A DNA stretch of 64,000 nt from Arthrobacter wenxiniae (GTDB taxonomy: Bacteria; Actinomycetota; Actinomycetes; Actinomycetales; Micrococcaceae). The stretch is from contig NZ_JAAMFM010000006.1 of assembly GCF_013376105.1 (NCBI RefSeq), positions 102,819 to 166,818 on the forward strand, in the 5' to 3' direction. Positions within the stretch are counted from its first letter, which is position 1. The number at the start of each line of letters is the position of its first letter. The notes below the pieces were generated by a model that worked only from the letters and a program-made list of their open reading frames with translations, made no database searches and was not told where the DNA came from. Position numbers and translations under genes: made by a program. Of the stretch, positions 16,747 to 28,089 are shown piece after piece.

Positions 16747-19425
16747 ATGAAATCCCACGACATTGCAGATCGCTGGATCACGTTCTTCTCCAGCAAGGGC
16801 CACACGCCGGTGCCCTCGGCATCCCTGATCTCGTCGGATCCGTCGCTGCTGTTCACGGTGGCCGGCATGGTGCCCTTCATCCCCTACCTGACCGCCCGCG
16901 AGGAGCCGCCCTACAAGCGGGCCACGAGCGTGCAAAAGTGCATCCGCACCGGCGACATCGACGAGGTCGGCAAGACTGTCCGCCACGGCACGTTCTTCCA
17001 GATGTGCGGCAATTTCTCCTTCGGCGACTACTTCAAGGAAACCGCCATTCCCTACGCGTGGGAGTTGCTCACCACCCCGGTGGCGGACGGCGGCTACGGG
17101 CTGCCCGCTGACAGGCTCTGGGTCACCGTCTATTCGGAGGACGAGGAGGCGCTGGCCATTTGGCGCGACACGGTGGGCGTTGCCCCCGACCGCATCCAGC
17201 GGATCGGCAAGGAGGACAACTACTGGTCCACCGGCCAGCCCGGCCCCGCCGGCCCCTGTTCGGAAATCTTCTACGACCGCGGCCCCGAATACGGCGTCGA
17301 GGGCGGCCCCATCGCCGACGAGACGCGCTACATCGAGATCTGGAACCTTGTGTTCATGCAGTACCAGATCGACAACGTGCGCTCCAAGGTTGACTTTGAC
17401 GTGGTGGGCGAGCTGCCCAACAAGAACATCGACACGGGCCTGGGACTGGAACGGCTTGCCATGATCCTGCAGGGCGTTGAGAACATGTACGAGACCGACC
17501 AGGTCCGCCCGGTCCTCGACAAGGCGGCCGAACTCTCGGGCAGGAAATACACCTCCACCGAGGACCCGGCGGACCCCCACCACACCGACGACGTGCGCCT
17601 GCGCGTGGTCGCGGACCACATCCGCTCGGCGTTGATGCTGATCTCCGACGGCGTCACCCCCTCCAACGAGGGCCGCGGCTATGTGCTGCGCCGCCTGATC
17701 CGCCGTGCCGTGCGCGCCATGCGCCTGCTCGGCGTGGAAACCGCCGTGCTGCCGGAGCTGCTGCCCGTCTCGCGCGACGCCATGAAGGGGGCCTACCCGG
17801 AAGTCGAAAGCGACTTCGCCCGGATTGCCAGGATCGCGTACGCCGAGGAAAAGTCGTTCCTGCGCACCATCGCCAGCGGCACGGCCCGGCTGGAGGAGTC
17901 CGTCAAGGAATCCAAGGCAGCCAACACCCCGCTGTCCGGCGCCGAGGCCTTCGCCCTGCACGACACCTACGGCTTCCCGATCGACCTGACCCTGGAAATG
18001 GCCGCCGAGGCCGGCCTGGCCGTGGACGAGGCCGGATTCCGCACGCTCATGCTCGAGCAGCGCGACCGCGCCCGCAGGGACGCCAAGTCCAAGAAGAGCG
18101 GCCACGCGGACCTGACCGTCTTCCACGAGCTGCTGGCCCGGGGCGAGACCGTCTTCACCGGCTACACCGAGCTGGAGGGGCAGGGCCGGGTCCGGTCCAT
18201 CCTTTCCAACGGGGCGGCGGTGGCCCACGCGTCCATGGGCGAGGAGGTCTCGATCGTGCTCGATGCGACCCCGTTCTACGCCGAGGCCGGCGGCCAGGCC
18301 GCCGACACGGGGCTGATCACCGGCGACGGCTTCGTCGTCGAGGTCCTCGACGTGCAAAAGCCCATCAAGGGCCTGAGCGTGCACCAGGCCATCGTGCGCG
18401 AAGGTGAACTGCCGGCGGACGCCGTGGTGCGGGCCGCCGTCGACCGTGAACGCCGCCACGCCGCCGAGCAGGCGCACACCGGCACGCACATCGTGCACGC
18501 CGCCCTCCACCAGATCCTCGGCCCGGAGGCGCTGCAGCGAGGCTCCTTCAACAAGGCCGGCTACCTGCGCTTCGACTTCGCCTGGGGCGAGGGCCTGAGC
18601 GCCGCCACCCGCTCGGAGATCGAGGAAGTGTCCAACATCGCCATCCGCAACAACTTCCGCGTCGACACCAAGGTCATGGCCCTGGACGCCGCCAAGGCCC
18701 TCGGCGCCACGGCGCTCTTCGGCGAGAACTACGGTTCCGAGGTGCGCGTGGTGGAGATCGACGGCGCATGGTCCCGCGAGCTGTGCGGCGGCACCCATGT
18801 GGACAGCACCTCCCGCATCGGCTCCCTGACACTGCTGGGCGAGGCGTCCGTGGGCTCCGGCAACCGACGCGTCGAGGCCTTCGTGGGGATGGACGCCTTC
18901 CGGCACCTGGCCGCCGAACGCGCCCTGGTGTCGTCCCTGACGGACCTGCTCAAGGTGCCCTCCAACCTCCTGCAGGAGCGCGTTGCCGCCACCCTGGCCA
19001 AGCTCAAGACGGCGGAGAAGGAGCTGGAGCGCCTGCGCCGGGACCAGCTCAGCGCCGCCGCGGCGGGCCTGGCGGGCACGGCCGTCGACGCCAACGGCGT
19101 CCAGGTCATCGCGCACGACGCCGGTGAGGTCTCGGGCGCCGACGATCTCCGCGCGCTGGCCCTGGACCTGCGACAGCGGCTGGGCTCCGCGGCCGCCACT
19201 GTGGCCGTGGCGGGCGCCAGCGGCGGCCGCCCGGTGATCCTCATCGCCACCAATGAGGCAGCGCGCGACGCCGGGGTCAAGGCAGGCGCGCTCGTGAAGC
19301 TGGCCGCCGGTGTCCTGGGCGGCGGCGGCGGCGGCAAGCCGGATGTGGCCCAGGGCGGCGGCACCGATGTGTCGGCCATCCCGGCAGCGCTGGCAGCCGT
19401 CACGAACGCCGTCAAGGACCGCTAG
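16747..19425 (+). CDS. alaS: Alanyl-tRNA synthetase
   Basis: An 892-residue class II synthetase that charges tRNA-Ala and edits mischarged Ser/Gly. The catalytic domain (about 1-250) includes HDIADRWITFFSSKGHTPVP, LFTVAGMVPF and CIRTGDIDEVG. The editing domain carries the zinc-binding HTGTHIVHAAL (HxxxH) and CGGTHVDSTSRIG. The C-terminal DHHA1 domain ends with a Gly-rich GGGGGGKPDVAQGGG. ATG 16747 begins the conserved MKSHDIADRW; a TTG at 16726 is also open in frame but lies within the likely ribosome binding region AAGGAGCC. It leads the run to ruvX and mltG. Confidence 0.97.
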   Translation: MKSHDIADRWITFFSSKGHTPVPSASLISSDPSLLFTVAGMVPFIPYLTAREEPPYKRATSVQKCIRTGDIDEVGKTVRHGTFFQMCGNFSFGDYFKETAIPYAWELLTTPVADGGYGLPADRLWVTVYSEDEEALAIWRDTVGVAPDRIQRIGKEDNYWSTGQPGPAGPCSEIFYDRGPEYGVEGGPIADETRYIEIWNLVFMQYQIDNVRSKVDFDVVGELPNKNIDTGLGLERLAMILQGVENMYETDQVRPVLDKAAELSGRKYTSTEDPADPHHTDDVRLRVVADHIRSALMLISDGVTPSNEGRGYVLRRLIRRAVRAMRLLGVETAVLPELLPVSRDAMKGAYPEVESDFARIARIAYAEEKSFLRTIASGTARLEESVKESKAANTPLSGAEAFALHDTYGFPIDLTLEMAAEAGLAVDEAGFRTLMLEQRDRARRDAKSKKSGHADLTVFHELLARGETVFTGYTELEGQGRVRSILSNGAAVAHASMGEEVSIVLDATPFYAEAGGQAADTGLITGDGFVVEVLDVQKPIKGLSVHQAIVREGELPADAVVRAAVDRERRHAAEQAHTGTHIVHAALHQILGPEALQRGSFNKAGYLRFDFAWGEGLSAATRSEIEEVSNIAIRNNFRVDTKVMALDAAKALGATALFGENYGSEVRVVEIDGAWSRELCGGTHVDSTSRIGSLTLLGEASVGSGNRRVEAFVGMDAFRHLAAERALVSSLTDLLKVPSNLLQERVAATLAKLKTAEKELERLRRDQLSAAAAGLAGTAVDANGVQVIAHDAGEVSGADDLRALALDLRQRLGSAAATVAVAGASGGRPVILIATNEAARDAGVKAGALVKLAAGVLGGGGGGKPDVAQGGGTDVSAIPAALAAVTNAVKDR

Positions 19426-19435
19426 GGACGTTACT

Positions 19436-20053
19436 GTGCAGCCAGGCTACCTTCACGGCGTGAAGCTGGGCATCGACGTGGGCATGGCCCGCGTCGGCCT
19501 GGCTTCCTGCGACCCCGGCGGCATCCTCGCCACGCCCGTTAAAACCCTGGCGCGGGACGCCAAACGGAACTCCGACATCCGGGTCGTCGTCAGCGAGGCC
19601 GCCGGGCGTGGCGCCGTGGAGATCTTTGTGGGGCTGCCGCGCACGCTCAAGGGCGCCGAGAAGGGCTCCGCCCGGATGGCGCGGGACTATGCGCAGCTGC
19701 TGCTTGCCGCGCTCGGCAGGGCCGGACTGGACGTGCCCGTGCGGCTCATTGACGAGCGCCTGAGCACCGTCAGCGCACACCAGGCGCTGCACGCGGCTGG
19801 CATCGGGAGCCGTGATCATCGTAAACTGGTGGATCAGGCAGCGGCCGTTGGCATCTTGCAGCAGGCCCTTGACATGCAAAAGGCACGCAACACAAGCGTT
19901 GGCGAGCTTGTGCGTGCACCCAAGCCGGGCACCGTGGGGAATGCCATTCCGTCCGAAGAAGAAGAAGGTTCGGCCATCTCCGATTCAATGCCAATGCCAA
20001 CCAGCGGGCCCGTGCCGCCGCAGGGGCCCGCCCACCAGGAAGGGCCGCGATGA
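19436..20053 (+). CDS. ruvX: Putative Holliday junction resolvase RuvX/YqgF
   Basis: A 205-residue RNase H-fold nuclease of the YqgF family, implicated in pre-16S rRNA 5'-end processing and Holliday junction resolution. The acidic core is visible: LGIDVGMARVGLASCDP (about 11-27), VEIFVGLPRTLKGAEKGSA, LIDERLSTVSAHQALHAAG and VDQAAAVGILQQALD. The last 45 residues are an acidic, Pro-rich extension beyond the usual fold. The GTG at 19436 sits 11 bp after the alaS stop with AGGGA upstream. The end overlaps mltG by 4 bp (ATGA), so translation is probably coupled. Confidence 0.92.
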   Translation: MQPGYLHGVKLGIDVGMARVGLASCDPGGILATPVKTLARDAKRNSDIRVVVSEAAGRGAVEIFVGLPRTLKGAEKGSARMARDYAQLLLAALGRAGLDVPVRLIDERLSTVSAHQALHAAGIGSRDHRKLVDQAAAVGILQQALDMQKARNTSVGELVRAPKPGTVGNAIPSEEEEGSAISDSMPMPTSGPVPPQGPAHQEGPR

Positions 20054-21357
20054 GCGGGGGCGCCGGCGGCGGCCACCACCCGTCCCACCTGGCCGACGCC
20101 CCGGAGCAGCACTGGTCCGAGGAACACGACCTGCCCGTGGAAGGGGCCTGGCAGGAGCCCGGCGCCGGCCACGCGGCCTATCATGGGGAGCCCCAGGAGG
20201 CGCACTACACCGGGCCCTGGGCGGCGGAGCCGGAAGAGGCACCGCTTTTCGACGGGGCCCCGCTCCCGTCCCGGCGCAGCACGCGCGTGTCCAAGCGCGT
20301 CCGCCGGCGCCGCCGCACGGTGGTCTTCTTCATCGTCCTGGCGCTGTTCGCCGTCGTCGTTTTCTTCGTGGTCCAGACCGTCAGGCCCCTGCTGGGCGGC
20401 TTCCAGGCCGCGGACTACCCCGGCCCCGGCACGGGCGGCGTGCAGGTGGTGGTCCCGGAAGGGTCCACGGCCCGCTCGGTTGCCTCGGAACTGCGCACGC
20501 AGGACGTGGTTGCCAGCGAGCAGTCCTTCCTTGACGCCCTTGACGCAGCCCACGGGGCGGGATCGCTGCAGCCGGGCTCGTTCCAGATGCGCAAGCAGAT
20601 GAAGGCGTCGGACGCCGTCTCCGTGCTGCTCTCCAAGGACGCCGCCAAGGTCCACTACGCGGCCGTGGCGCAGAACCTGCGCATCGGCGAGACGCTGGCA
20701 GTGCTGGCCACGAGCACGGGCATTCCGAAGGCCGAGTTTGAACAACTCGCCAACGACCCCAAGGCCTTCGGCCTGCCCGCGCAGGCAAAAAACCTGGAGG
20801 GCTACCTGTCGCCGGGCGAGTACCGCTTCCCGGTCGAGCTCGGCGCCAAGGCGATCCTGGCCCAAATGGTCGACGCCACGAAGGCCCGCCTGGTCAAGGC
20901 CGGCATCACCGACCCCGCCGCGCAGTACCGCACCCTCATCATTGCCAGCATCATCGAATTCGAAGGCAACGAGGCGAACTACGCCAAGATCTCCGGCGCC
21001 ATTGAAAACCGCATCAACAACCCCAACGGCGAAACCGGCGGCAGGCTGGAATCCGACGCCACCGTCGCCTACGGGCTGGGCATCAAGACCTACAACATCA
21101 CGGACGCCCAAAAAGCGGACAAGAAAAACCTGTACAACACCTTCGCCAACCCCGGCCTGCCCGTGGGTCCGATCGGTTCCCCGGCCGGTGCCGCCATCGA
21201 GGCGGCCGCCCATCCGGAAGCCAACCCCTACTATTTCTGGGTCACGGTCAACCTGAAGACGGGTGAGACCCTGTACGCCACCACCTTCGCCGAGCACCTG
21301 AAGAACGTTGCCAAGTACACCGCCTGGTGCGGCGCCAACCCGGGGGAATGCAAATAG
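20050..21357 (+). CDS. mltG: Endolytic peptidoglycan transglycosylase MltG
   Basis: A 435-residue membrane enzyme that cleaves nascent glycan strands and sets their length. An acidic, His/Pro/Glu-rich cytoplasmic region (about 1-85) and a basic RVSKRVRRRRR stop-transfer region precede one membrane helix (TVVFFIVLALFAVVVFFVVQ, about 95-114). The YceG/MltG domain follows, with a LysM-like part and the catalytic region RTLIIASIIEFEGNEANYAK (about 296-315), where the first Glu matches the family's catalytic residue. IENRINNP and AYGLGIKTYNI follow. It overlaps ruvX by 4 bp and directly abuts aroE, the usual actinobacterial order. Confidence 0.95.
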   Translation: MSGGAGGGHHPSHLADAPEQHWSEEHDLPVEGAWQEPGAGHAAYHGEPQEAHYTGPWAAEPEEAPLFDGAPLPSRRSTRVSKRVRRRRRTVVFFIVLALFAVVVFFVVQTVRPLLGGFQAADYPGPGTGGVQVVVPEGSTARSVASELRTQDVVASEQSFLDALDAAHGAGSLQPGSFQMRKQMKASDAVSVLLSKDAAKVHYAAVAQNLRIGETLAVLATSTGIPKAEFEQLANDPKAFGLPAQAKNLEGYLSPGEYRFPVELGAKAILAQMVDATKARLVKAGITDPAAQYRTLIIASIIEFEGNEANYAKISGAIENRINNPNGETGGRLESDATVAYGLGIKTYNITDAQKADKKNLYNTFANPGLPVGPIGSPAGAAIEAAAHPEANPYYFWVTVNLKTGETLYATTFAEHLKNVAKYTAWCGANPGECK

Positions 21358-22254
21358 ATGGCGGCAGCACTTCAAGGCGCCGTGCTGGGGCACCCCATAA
21401 GGCACTCCCAGTCACCGGCAATGCACCGGCGCGCCTACGCCGAGTTGGGCCTTGACTACAGCTACGGTGCCGTCGACCTGGACGTGGCGGACCTGGCGCC
21501 CTTTCTGCAGCGGGTGCGCGCGGACGGGAACTGGTACGGGCTGTCCGTGACCATGCCGCTGAAAAACCGGGCGGCCGAACTGGTGGACGCCCTCACCCCG
21601 GCGGCCCGGTCCTTGGGGTCCGTAAACACCGTGGTGGTCACCCGGACGGACGACGCCGGCACGCACCTGTTGGGGGACAACACCGACGTCGCGGGGATCG
21701 TCAACGCGCTGCGCCATGCCGGCGCGCCCCGGCAGCCCCGGGCAGCCGTGCTGGGCGGGGGAGGCACCGCCGTCTCCGCCGTCGCGGCCCTGGCGGACCT
21801 TGGTGCCGCCGCCGTGGACATTTACGTGCGCCACCCGGGCAAGTCCGCCGGGACGCTCGAGCTGGCCCGGAGGCTCGGCCTTTCCGCCTCACTGGTGCCC
21901 TTCACGGCCGCGGCCGGCGCCCTGGCAGGATACGGGGTCGTCATTTCAACACTGCCCCCGCACGCGCCGGACGCGCTCGCGGCGGACCTTGCCGCCACCG
22001 CCCCGGACACTTCGGGCCGGTGCCTCCTGGACGTCGCCTACGACCCCTGGCCCAGCGCCCTGGCCGCCGTCTGGGAACGGCACGGCGGCACTGTCGTTCC
22101 GGGGATTGAGATGCTTTTGTACCAAGGCGTGGAACAGGTGCGGCTGTTTGCCGAAGCCGGCGGTTTCCGGGAGCGGGCAGATGAACACGCCGGAGCCGTC
22201 CTTAATGTGATGTGCGACGCACTTGGGCTCCCCCGGCGCCCCGCGCACGAATAG
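21358..22254 (+). CDS. aroE: Shikimate dehydrogenase
   Basis: A 298-residue NADP-dependent enzyme reducing 3-dehydroshikimate to shikimate, step four of chorismate synthesis. The substrate-binding start [20 protein letters not shown], the catalytic Lys in VTMPLKN (about 65-71) and Asp in [11 protein letters not shown] (about 103-113) are seen. The nucleotide-binding [16 protein letters not shown] (about 130-145) shows a GGGG loop in place of the strict GxGG(A/x)xxA of E. coli AroE. The C-terminal [12 protein letters not shown] is conserved. The ATG begins directly after the mltG stop, indicating coupling. Confidence 0.95.
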   Translation: MAAALQGAVLGHPIRHSQSPAMHRRAYAELGLDYSYGAVDLDVADLAPFLQRVRADGNWYGLSVTMPLKNRAAELVDALTPAARSLGSVNTVVVTRTDDAGTHLLGDNTDVAGIVNALRHAGAPRQPRAAVLGGGGTAVSAVAALADLGAAAVDIYVRHPGKSAGTLELARRLGLSASLVPFTAAAGALAGYGVVISTLPPHAPDALAADLAATAPDTSGRCLLDVAYDPWPSALAAVWERHGGTVVPGIEMLLYQGVEQVRLFAEAGGFRERADEHAGAVLNVMCDALGLPRRPAHE

Positions 22255-22283
22255 CTCCCGCAGAACATGGCAGGATGGATGAT

Positions 22284-23482
22284 ATGTTGCGTTGGTTGAC
22301 CGCCGGGGAATCACATGGACCGGCCCTTGTGGGAATTATCGAAGGCGTGCCGGCCGGGGTGGAACTCACCAGCGCCCTCATCCGGGACGCACTGGCCCGG
22401 CGCCGGCTCGGCTACGGCCGCGGGGCGCGGATGAAGTTCGAGCAGGACGTGGTCACCATTGTGGGCGGCGTGCGCCACGGACTCACCCAAGGCGGCCCCG
22501 TCGCGATCCAGATCGCCAACTCCGAATGGCCCAAATGGGAACAGGTCATGTCCGCGGACCCCGTGGACCCCGCCGAACTGGCCGAGCAGGCCCGCAACGC
22601 CCCCCTGACCCGCCCCCGTCCCGGCCACGCCGACTTCACGGGCATGCAGAAGTACGGCTTCAGCGAAGCGCGCCCCGTGCTCGAACGCGCCAGCGCCCGC
22701 GAAACCGCCACCCGCGTGGCCCTGGGCGCCGTGGCGGCGCAGATCCTGGCCGCCGTGGGCGTGGAGCTCGTCAGCCATACTGTCCAGATTGCCGGCGTGG
22801 CGTCCCCGCAGGACGCCGCCGTCCCCGCCTTCAGCGACGTGGCGGCCCTTGACGCGGACCCGCTGCGCTGCTTCGACGCCGCCACCTCCGCCGCCATGGT
22901 GGCCGAGGTTGATGCCGCACACAAGGAAGGCGAGACGCTCGGCGGCGTCGTGGAGGTCCTCGCCTACGGCCTGCCGCCGGGACTGGGCAGCTACGTGCAC
23001 TGGGACCGGCGCCTCGACTCCCGCCTAGCCGGCGCCCTCATGGGCATCCAGGCCATCAAGGCCGTGGAGGTCGGCGACGGCTTTGCCACCGCCGCCCGGC
23101 GCGGCTCCGCCGCACACGATGAAATTGTGCGCGACGCCTCCGGCCGCATCGCCCGTACGTCCAACCGCGCCGGCGGCATCGAAGGCGGCATGAGCATCGG
23201 GGACGTGCTGCGCGTGCGCGCGGCCATGAAGCCCATCGCCACGGTGCCCCGCGCCCTGCAGACCATCGACGTTGCCACGGGCGGCGCCGCCAAGGCCCAC
23301 CACCAGCGCTCGGACGTGTGCGCCGTGCCGGCCGCCGGCGTCGTCGCCGAGGCGATGACCGCCCTGGTCCTCGCCGATGCCCTCGTGGAAAAGTTTGGCG
23401 GGGACTCGATGTCCGAAACCAAGCGGAACATGGAGAGCTACCTGGCCGCCATCCCGGCCAATCTGGACACCTTGGGGCACTG

Positions 23483-23483
<1 letters not shown>
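22284..23483 (+). CDS. aroC: Chorismate synthase
   Basis: A 399-residue enzyme that converts EPSP to chorismate using reduced FMN. Signatures: [18 protein letters not shown] at the N-terminus, [26 protein letters not shown] (about 113-127), [15 protein letters not shown], and [17 protein letters not shown] near 293-309. The ATG at 22284 is chosen since the conserved protein starts [12 protein letters not shown] and GGATGG lies just upstream; an ATG at 22275 is also in frame. The stop overlaps aroK by one base. It belongs to the aroE-aroC-aroK-aroB cluster. Confidence 0.97.
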
Positions 23484-25149
<1,666 letters not shown>

Positions 25150-25650
25150 ATGGGGCTGAAGGATTGGCCGTCGGCGGGGTTCCCGGGAACGGCCGTGAAC
25201 CCGGAGACCCTGCTGCCCGAGGTGGTGGACGAGGACGAGTGTGCTGCCGCCCTGGAGGAATCCGGCGACGCCGCCGACCACGTGTTCGTGCTGCTGGCGC
25301 GCGGGCTCAATGCCGAGGCCGCCGAGATGGCGGCAGACGCCCGCCTGCTGGACCCGACGTCGCTGCGGTTGCAGGTCCTGGACGCCGAGGTGCTGCGGGC
25401 CATGGGGCAATTCGACCGGGCCGAGCGCGTGCTCAAGGGCCTGCTTCCCACCGTGGCGGACTCCTCCATGGAGGCGTGGGTCAACCAGCAGCTGGGCAAG
25501 GTGTACTTCTCCAACGGGAACTACCCCGCCGCCGCACGGTGCTTTTCCGCGGCGCTGGAGCGGCGTGTTGCCGCCGGCGCGGACGCGTCGGCCATCTATT
25601 CCTCCACGGTTTCACTGAAACGCGCCCTGGACCTGGCCGAGCGCGGCTAG
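25150..25650 (+). CDS. Tetratricopeptide-repeat-like protein after aroB
   Basis: A 166-residue cytoplasmic protein starting on the base after the aroB stop, so it is translated with the aro cluster. The sequence forms helix pairs with TPR spacing: DPTSLRLQVLDAEVLRAMGQ then FDRAERVLKGLLP, and AWVNQQLGKVYFSNGNYPAA then ARCFSAALERR, the second being a good TPR match. No catalytic motif is visible. TPR proteins are usually protein-binding scaffolds; the partner is unknown. The position between aroB and efp is where aroQ or pepQ occurs in some actinobacteria. Confidence 0.75.
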   Translation: MGLKDWPSAGFPGTAVNPETLLPEVVDEDECAAALEESGDAADHVFVLLARGLNAEAAEMAADARLLDPTSLRLQVLDAEVLRAMGQFDRAERVLKGLLPTVADSSMEAWVNQQLGKVYFSNGNYPAAARCFSAALERRVAAGADASAIYSSTVSLKRALDLAERG

Positions 25651-25682
25651 CCGGGCCCGCCGGGCGGCCGCCACCCGATGCG

Positions 25683-25731
25683 GTAGTATGGTCAATGGAT
25701 TTTTGATAACACTTATACGTAAGAGGCTACT
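25683..25731 (+). promoter_or_regulatory. AT-richer leader and possible promoter of efp
   Basis: The 82-bp gap before efp contains TAGTAT (25684-25689, TANNNT-like), TTTTTGATAACACTTATACG and an ATACGTAAGAGG tract giving the ribosome binding site. The drop in GC content suggests a promoter, but the box assignment is uncertain. Confidence 0.35.
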
Positions 25732-26295
25732 GTGGCAACGACCAACGACATTAAGAACGGCACCGTTCTCAAACTTGAGGGACAGCTCTGGAACATCATC
25801 GAGTTCCAGCACGTGAAGCCGGGCAAGGGCGGGGCCTTTGTCCGCACCAAGATGCGCAACATCCTCTCCGGCAAGGTCGTTGACAAGACGTTCAACGCCG
25901 GCCTGAAGATCGAGACGGCCACGGTCGACCGCTCCGACTACGAGTACCTGTACCAGGACGGCGACGACTTCGTCTTCATGGACACCCAGAACTACGACCA
26001 GCTGACCGTCTCCGGCGCCACCGTCGGCGACGCCACCAATTTCATGCTGGAGAACCTGCACGTCACCATCGCCCTGCACGAGGGCAACCCGCTGTACCTG
26101 GAACTGCCGCCGTCGGTCCAGCTGCGCATCACCTACACCGAGCCCGGCCTGCAGGGCGACCGCTCCTCGGCCGGCACCAAGCCAGCCACCGTGGAAACCG
26201 GCTACGAGATCCAGGTGCCCCTGTTCATCGAGAACAACACCCTGGTCAAGGTCGACACCCGTGACGGCAGCTACCTGGGACGAGTCAGCGAATAG
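25732..26295 (+). CDS. efp: Elongation factor P
   Basis: A 187-residue three-domain beta-barrel factor that binds stalled ribosomes and promotes Pro-Pro bond formation. The N-terminal KOW-like domain holds the tip loop [15 protein letters not shown] (about 24-38) with Lys at the position modified in E. coli; the actinobacterial partner enzyme is not in this window. The OB-like domains follow ([28 protein letters not shown], and the C-terminal [21 protein letters not shown]). The start is GTG with an AAGAGG site. The final TAG overlaps the GTG of nusB. Confidence 0.97.
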   Translation: MATTNDIKNGTVLKLEGQLWNIIEFQHVKPGKGGAFVRTKMRNILSGKVVDKTFNAGLKIETATVDRSDYEYLYQDGDDFVFMDTQNYDQLTVSGATVGDATNFMLENLHVTIALHEGNPLYLELPPSVQLRITYTEPGLQGDRSSAGTKPATVETGYEIQVPLFIENNTLVKVDTRDGSYLGRVSE

Positions 26296-26741
26296 TGGCA
26301 GGCAGTCAAGCGGGCCCTTCAGGCAAACTGAACTCCGCCCGCAGCAAGGCGCGCCGCCGCGCCCTGGACATCCTGTTTGAGGCCGAGCAGCGCGGGGTGA
26401 CCGCGTTCTCCGCCCTGACGGCGCGGCGGGAAAAGACGGACCAGATCATCAACCCCTACACGGTTGACCTGGTCGAGGGCGTCACCGCCATGCAGGAAGG
26501 CATCGACGAGCACCTGCAGACGTATTCCCAGGGCTGGACGCTCGAGCGCATGCCCGCCGTCGACCGCATCATTTTGCGTGTCGGGGCCTGGGAGCTGCTG
26601 TACAACGACGACGTTCCCGACGCGGTCGCCGTCAGCGAAGCCGTTGAGCTGGCCAAGGTGCTCTCCACGGACGAGTCCCCGCAATTCATCAACGGGCTGC
26701 TGGGCCGCCTGCAGCAGGTCAAGCCCACCCTGCTCGCCTAG
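26295..26741 (+). CDS. nusB: Transcription antitermination factor NusB
   Basis: A 148-residue all-helical protein that binds boxA RNA with NusE/S10 to prevent premature termination of rRNA transcripts. It begins with a basic Arg-rich arm (KLNSARSKARRRALDILFEA, which binds RNA) and includes DLVEGVTAMQEGIDEHLQTY, MPAVDRIILRVGAWELLYND and the typical AVAVSEAVELAKVLSTDESPQFINGLLG. The GTG start overlaps the efp stop, so the pair is translationally coupled. Confidence 0.95.
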   Translation: MAGSQAGPSGKLNSARSKARRRALDILFEAEQRGVTAFSALTARREKTDQIINPYTVDLVEGVTAMQEGIDEHLQTYSQGWTLERMPAVDRIILRVGAWELLYNDDVPDAVAVSEAVELAKVLSTDESPQFINGLLGRLQQVKPTLLA

Positions 26742-26750
26742 CCAGCCCGC

Positions 26751-26803
26751 CGCGCGCCCAATTGTTTCCGCGCGCCCAATTGTTCCGCGCGCCCAATTGT
26801 TTC
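26751..26803. repeat. Three tandem 17-18 bp units with CAATTG cores
   Basis: CGCGCGCCCAATTGTTTC (26751-26768), a 17-bp copy lacking one T (26769-26785), and a full third copy (26786-26803). Each holds the palindrome CAATTG and an alternating CG run. The tract fills the gap between the convergent nusB and PrsW genes, and the third copy overlaps the PrsW stop codon. Confidence 0.9.
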
Positions 26804-28079
26804 AGGGGCGGTGCCGGGCATTCCAGGCGGCGGCGCCGTGGCGCCTCAGCAATTCGCTGCGCGCCGCCGTCGCGGCGTTGAGAAGTTCCAGCTCCTGCAC
26901 CTGGGCCGCGGCGAAGCGTGCGGCCGCGGCCGAGCCGGCGGCTCCCTTGGCATCCACCAGGAGGCGCTGGCGGGTGAACGCCAGCCGCGTCGCCAGCCGG
27001 ATGAACTCCTTCATGATGTTTCCCGCCCCAAAGGTCCTTGACCACGCCAGCACACGGCGCCGGCCGGAAGCCGAGGCGAGCATCGGCACCTCGGGCTGGC
27101 TGAACCAGCCGGACGGGACGTAGTCCGAGAGTCGCCGGCGCGTCAGCCGGGCTTCAGCGCGCCGCAGGAAGATGATCCCGGTGATGAACAGGACAAAGAC
27201 CGGGACCTGCAACACCAGGTACAGCACAAAGAAGTTGCCATGGATGAACGTCAGGCTGTTCCACAGACCGTGCAGCAGCATGGCCGGGACCAGGCCCACG
27301 AACCAGGCGCCAAGCACCATGGCCGGACCGCCGTGGCGGGCGGCGTAGCCCACGCAGGCACCCAGGGCGCCGGTGAACATGACATGCGCAAACGGGGACA
27401 TCAGCCCCCGCATGATGAATATCCCCACGAGCCCGCCCGGCTGCCCGCCGCTGTCGTTGAACGCCTGCCCGAAGTAGAGGATGTTCTCGGTGAAGGCGAA
27501 GCCGGCCGCAATGATGCCGGCATAGACCACGCCGTCAACGGGTCCGTCGAAGGTGCGGCGCCGCAGGAAAAACAGCAACAGCACGCCGGCGCCCTTGCAG
27601 ATTTCCTCCACGAGGGGCGCCTGGACCACGGCGCCGACCATGTCCGGATCGGCAGAGGCATTGGAGGCCATGAGCAGCGGCTGCACCCAGCCCCCCACCA
27701 CCAAGGCGGTCACCACGGCCGTGCCCGCGCCCCAGCAAAACCCGAGGGCCAGGGCCGACTTCGGCTCCGGCTCCCACCGGTCAATCCACATGAGCGTCGT
27801 GACGCAGATGGCCAGCGGGATCAGGGCCAGCGCCCCGCACACCAGGAAGACGCTGGCGCCGATCGAGAAAGCGAACACCGCCAGGGTGCCCACGGCCACG
27901 GTCAGGAACACGCACAGCAGGATGAGGTTCGTCACCTTGGCCCCCGGGTGCAGCCGCCTGGAGCGGTGGGATGCCGGCGCCGGATGCGACCAATATTGGG
28001 CGGCCGGGGTCAGCTGCGTGCCCGGTTCCCCCAGCGGAGGCCGCCCCGCCTGGTCCTGCCAGTTACCCGGTTCGCTCAT
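26802..28079 (-). CDS. PrsW family intramembrane metalloprotease
   Basis: A 425-residue multi-span membrane protein of the PrsW/CPBP-like glutamic protease group; B. subtilis PrsW cleaves an anti-sigma factor at site 1. A Pro-rich soluble N-terminus (about 1-50) precedes eight or so membrane helices. The family motifs are in order: EE..K in LVEEICKGAGVLL, F...EN in GFAFTENILYF, and H in AHVMFTGALGACVG followed by HGLWNS. The catalytic set therefore looks intact. The C-terminal ~110 residues are soluble and helical. ATG 28079 is chosen; an in-frame ATG at 28112 is possible. No adjacent sigma/anti-sigma pair gives its substrate. Confidence 0.85.
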   Translation of the reverse strand: MSEPGNWQDQAGRPPLGEPGTQLTPAAQYWSHPAPASHRSRRLHPGAKVTNLILLCVFLTVAVGTLAVFAFSIGASVFLVCGALALIPLAICVTTLMWIDRWEPEPKSALALGFCWGAGTAVVTALVVGGWVQPLLMASNASADPDMVGAVVQAPLVEEICKGAGVLLLFFLRRRTFDGPVDGVVYAGIIAAGFAFTENILYFGQAFNDSGGQPGGLVGIFIMRGLMSPFAHVMFTGALGACVGYAARHGGPAMVLGAWFVGLVPAMLLHGLWNSLTFIHGNFFVLYLVLQVPVFVLFITGIIFLRRAEARLTRRRLSDYVPSGWFSQPEVPMLASASGRRRVLAWSRTFGAGNIMKEFIRLATRLAFTRQRLLVDAKGAAGSAAAARFAAAQVQELELLNAATAARSELLRRHGAAAWNARHRP

Positions 28080-28089
28080 AAGTCCAAGC

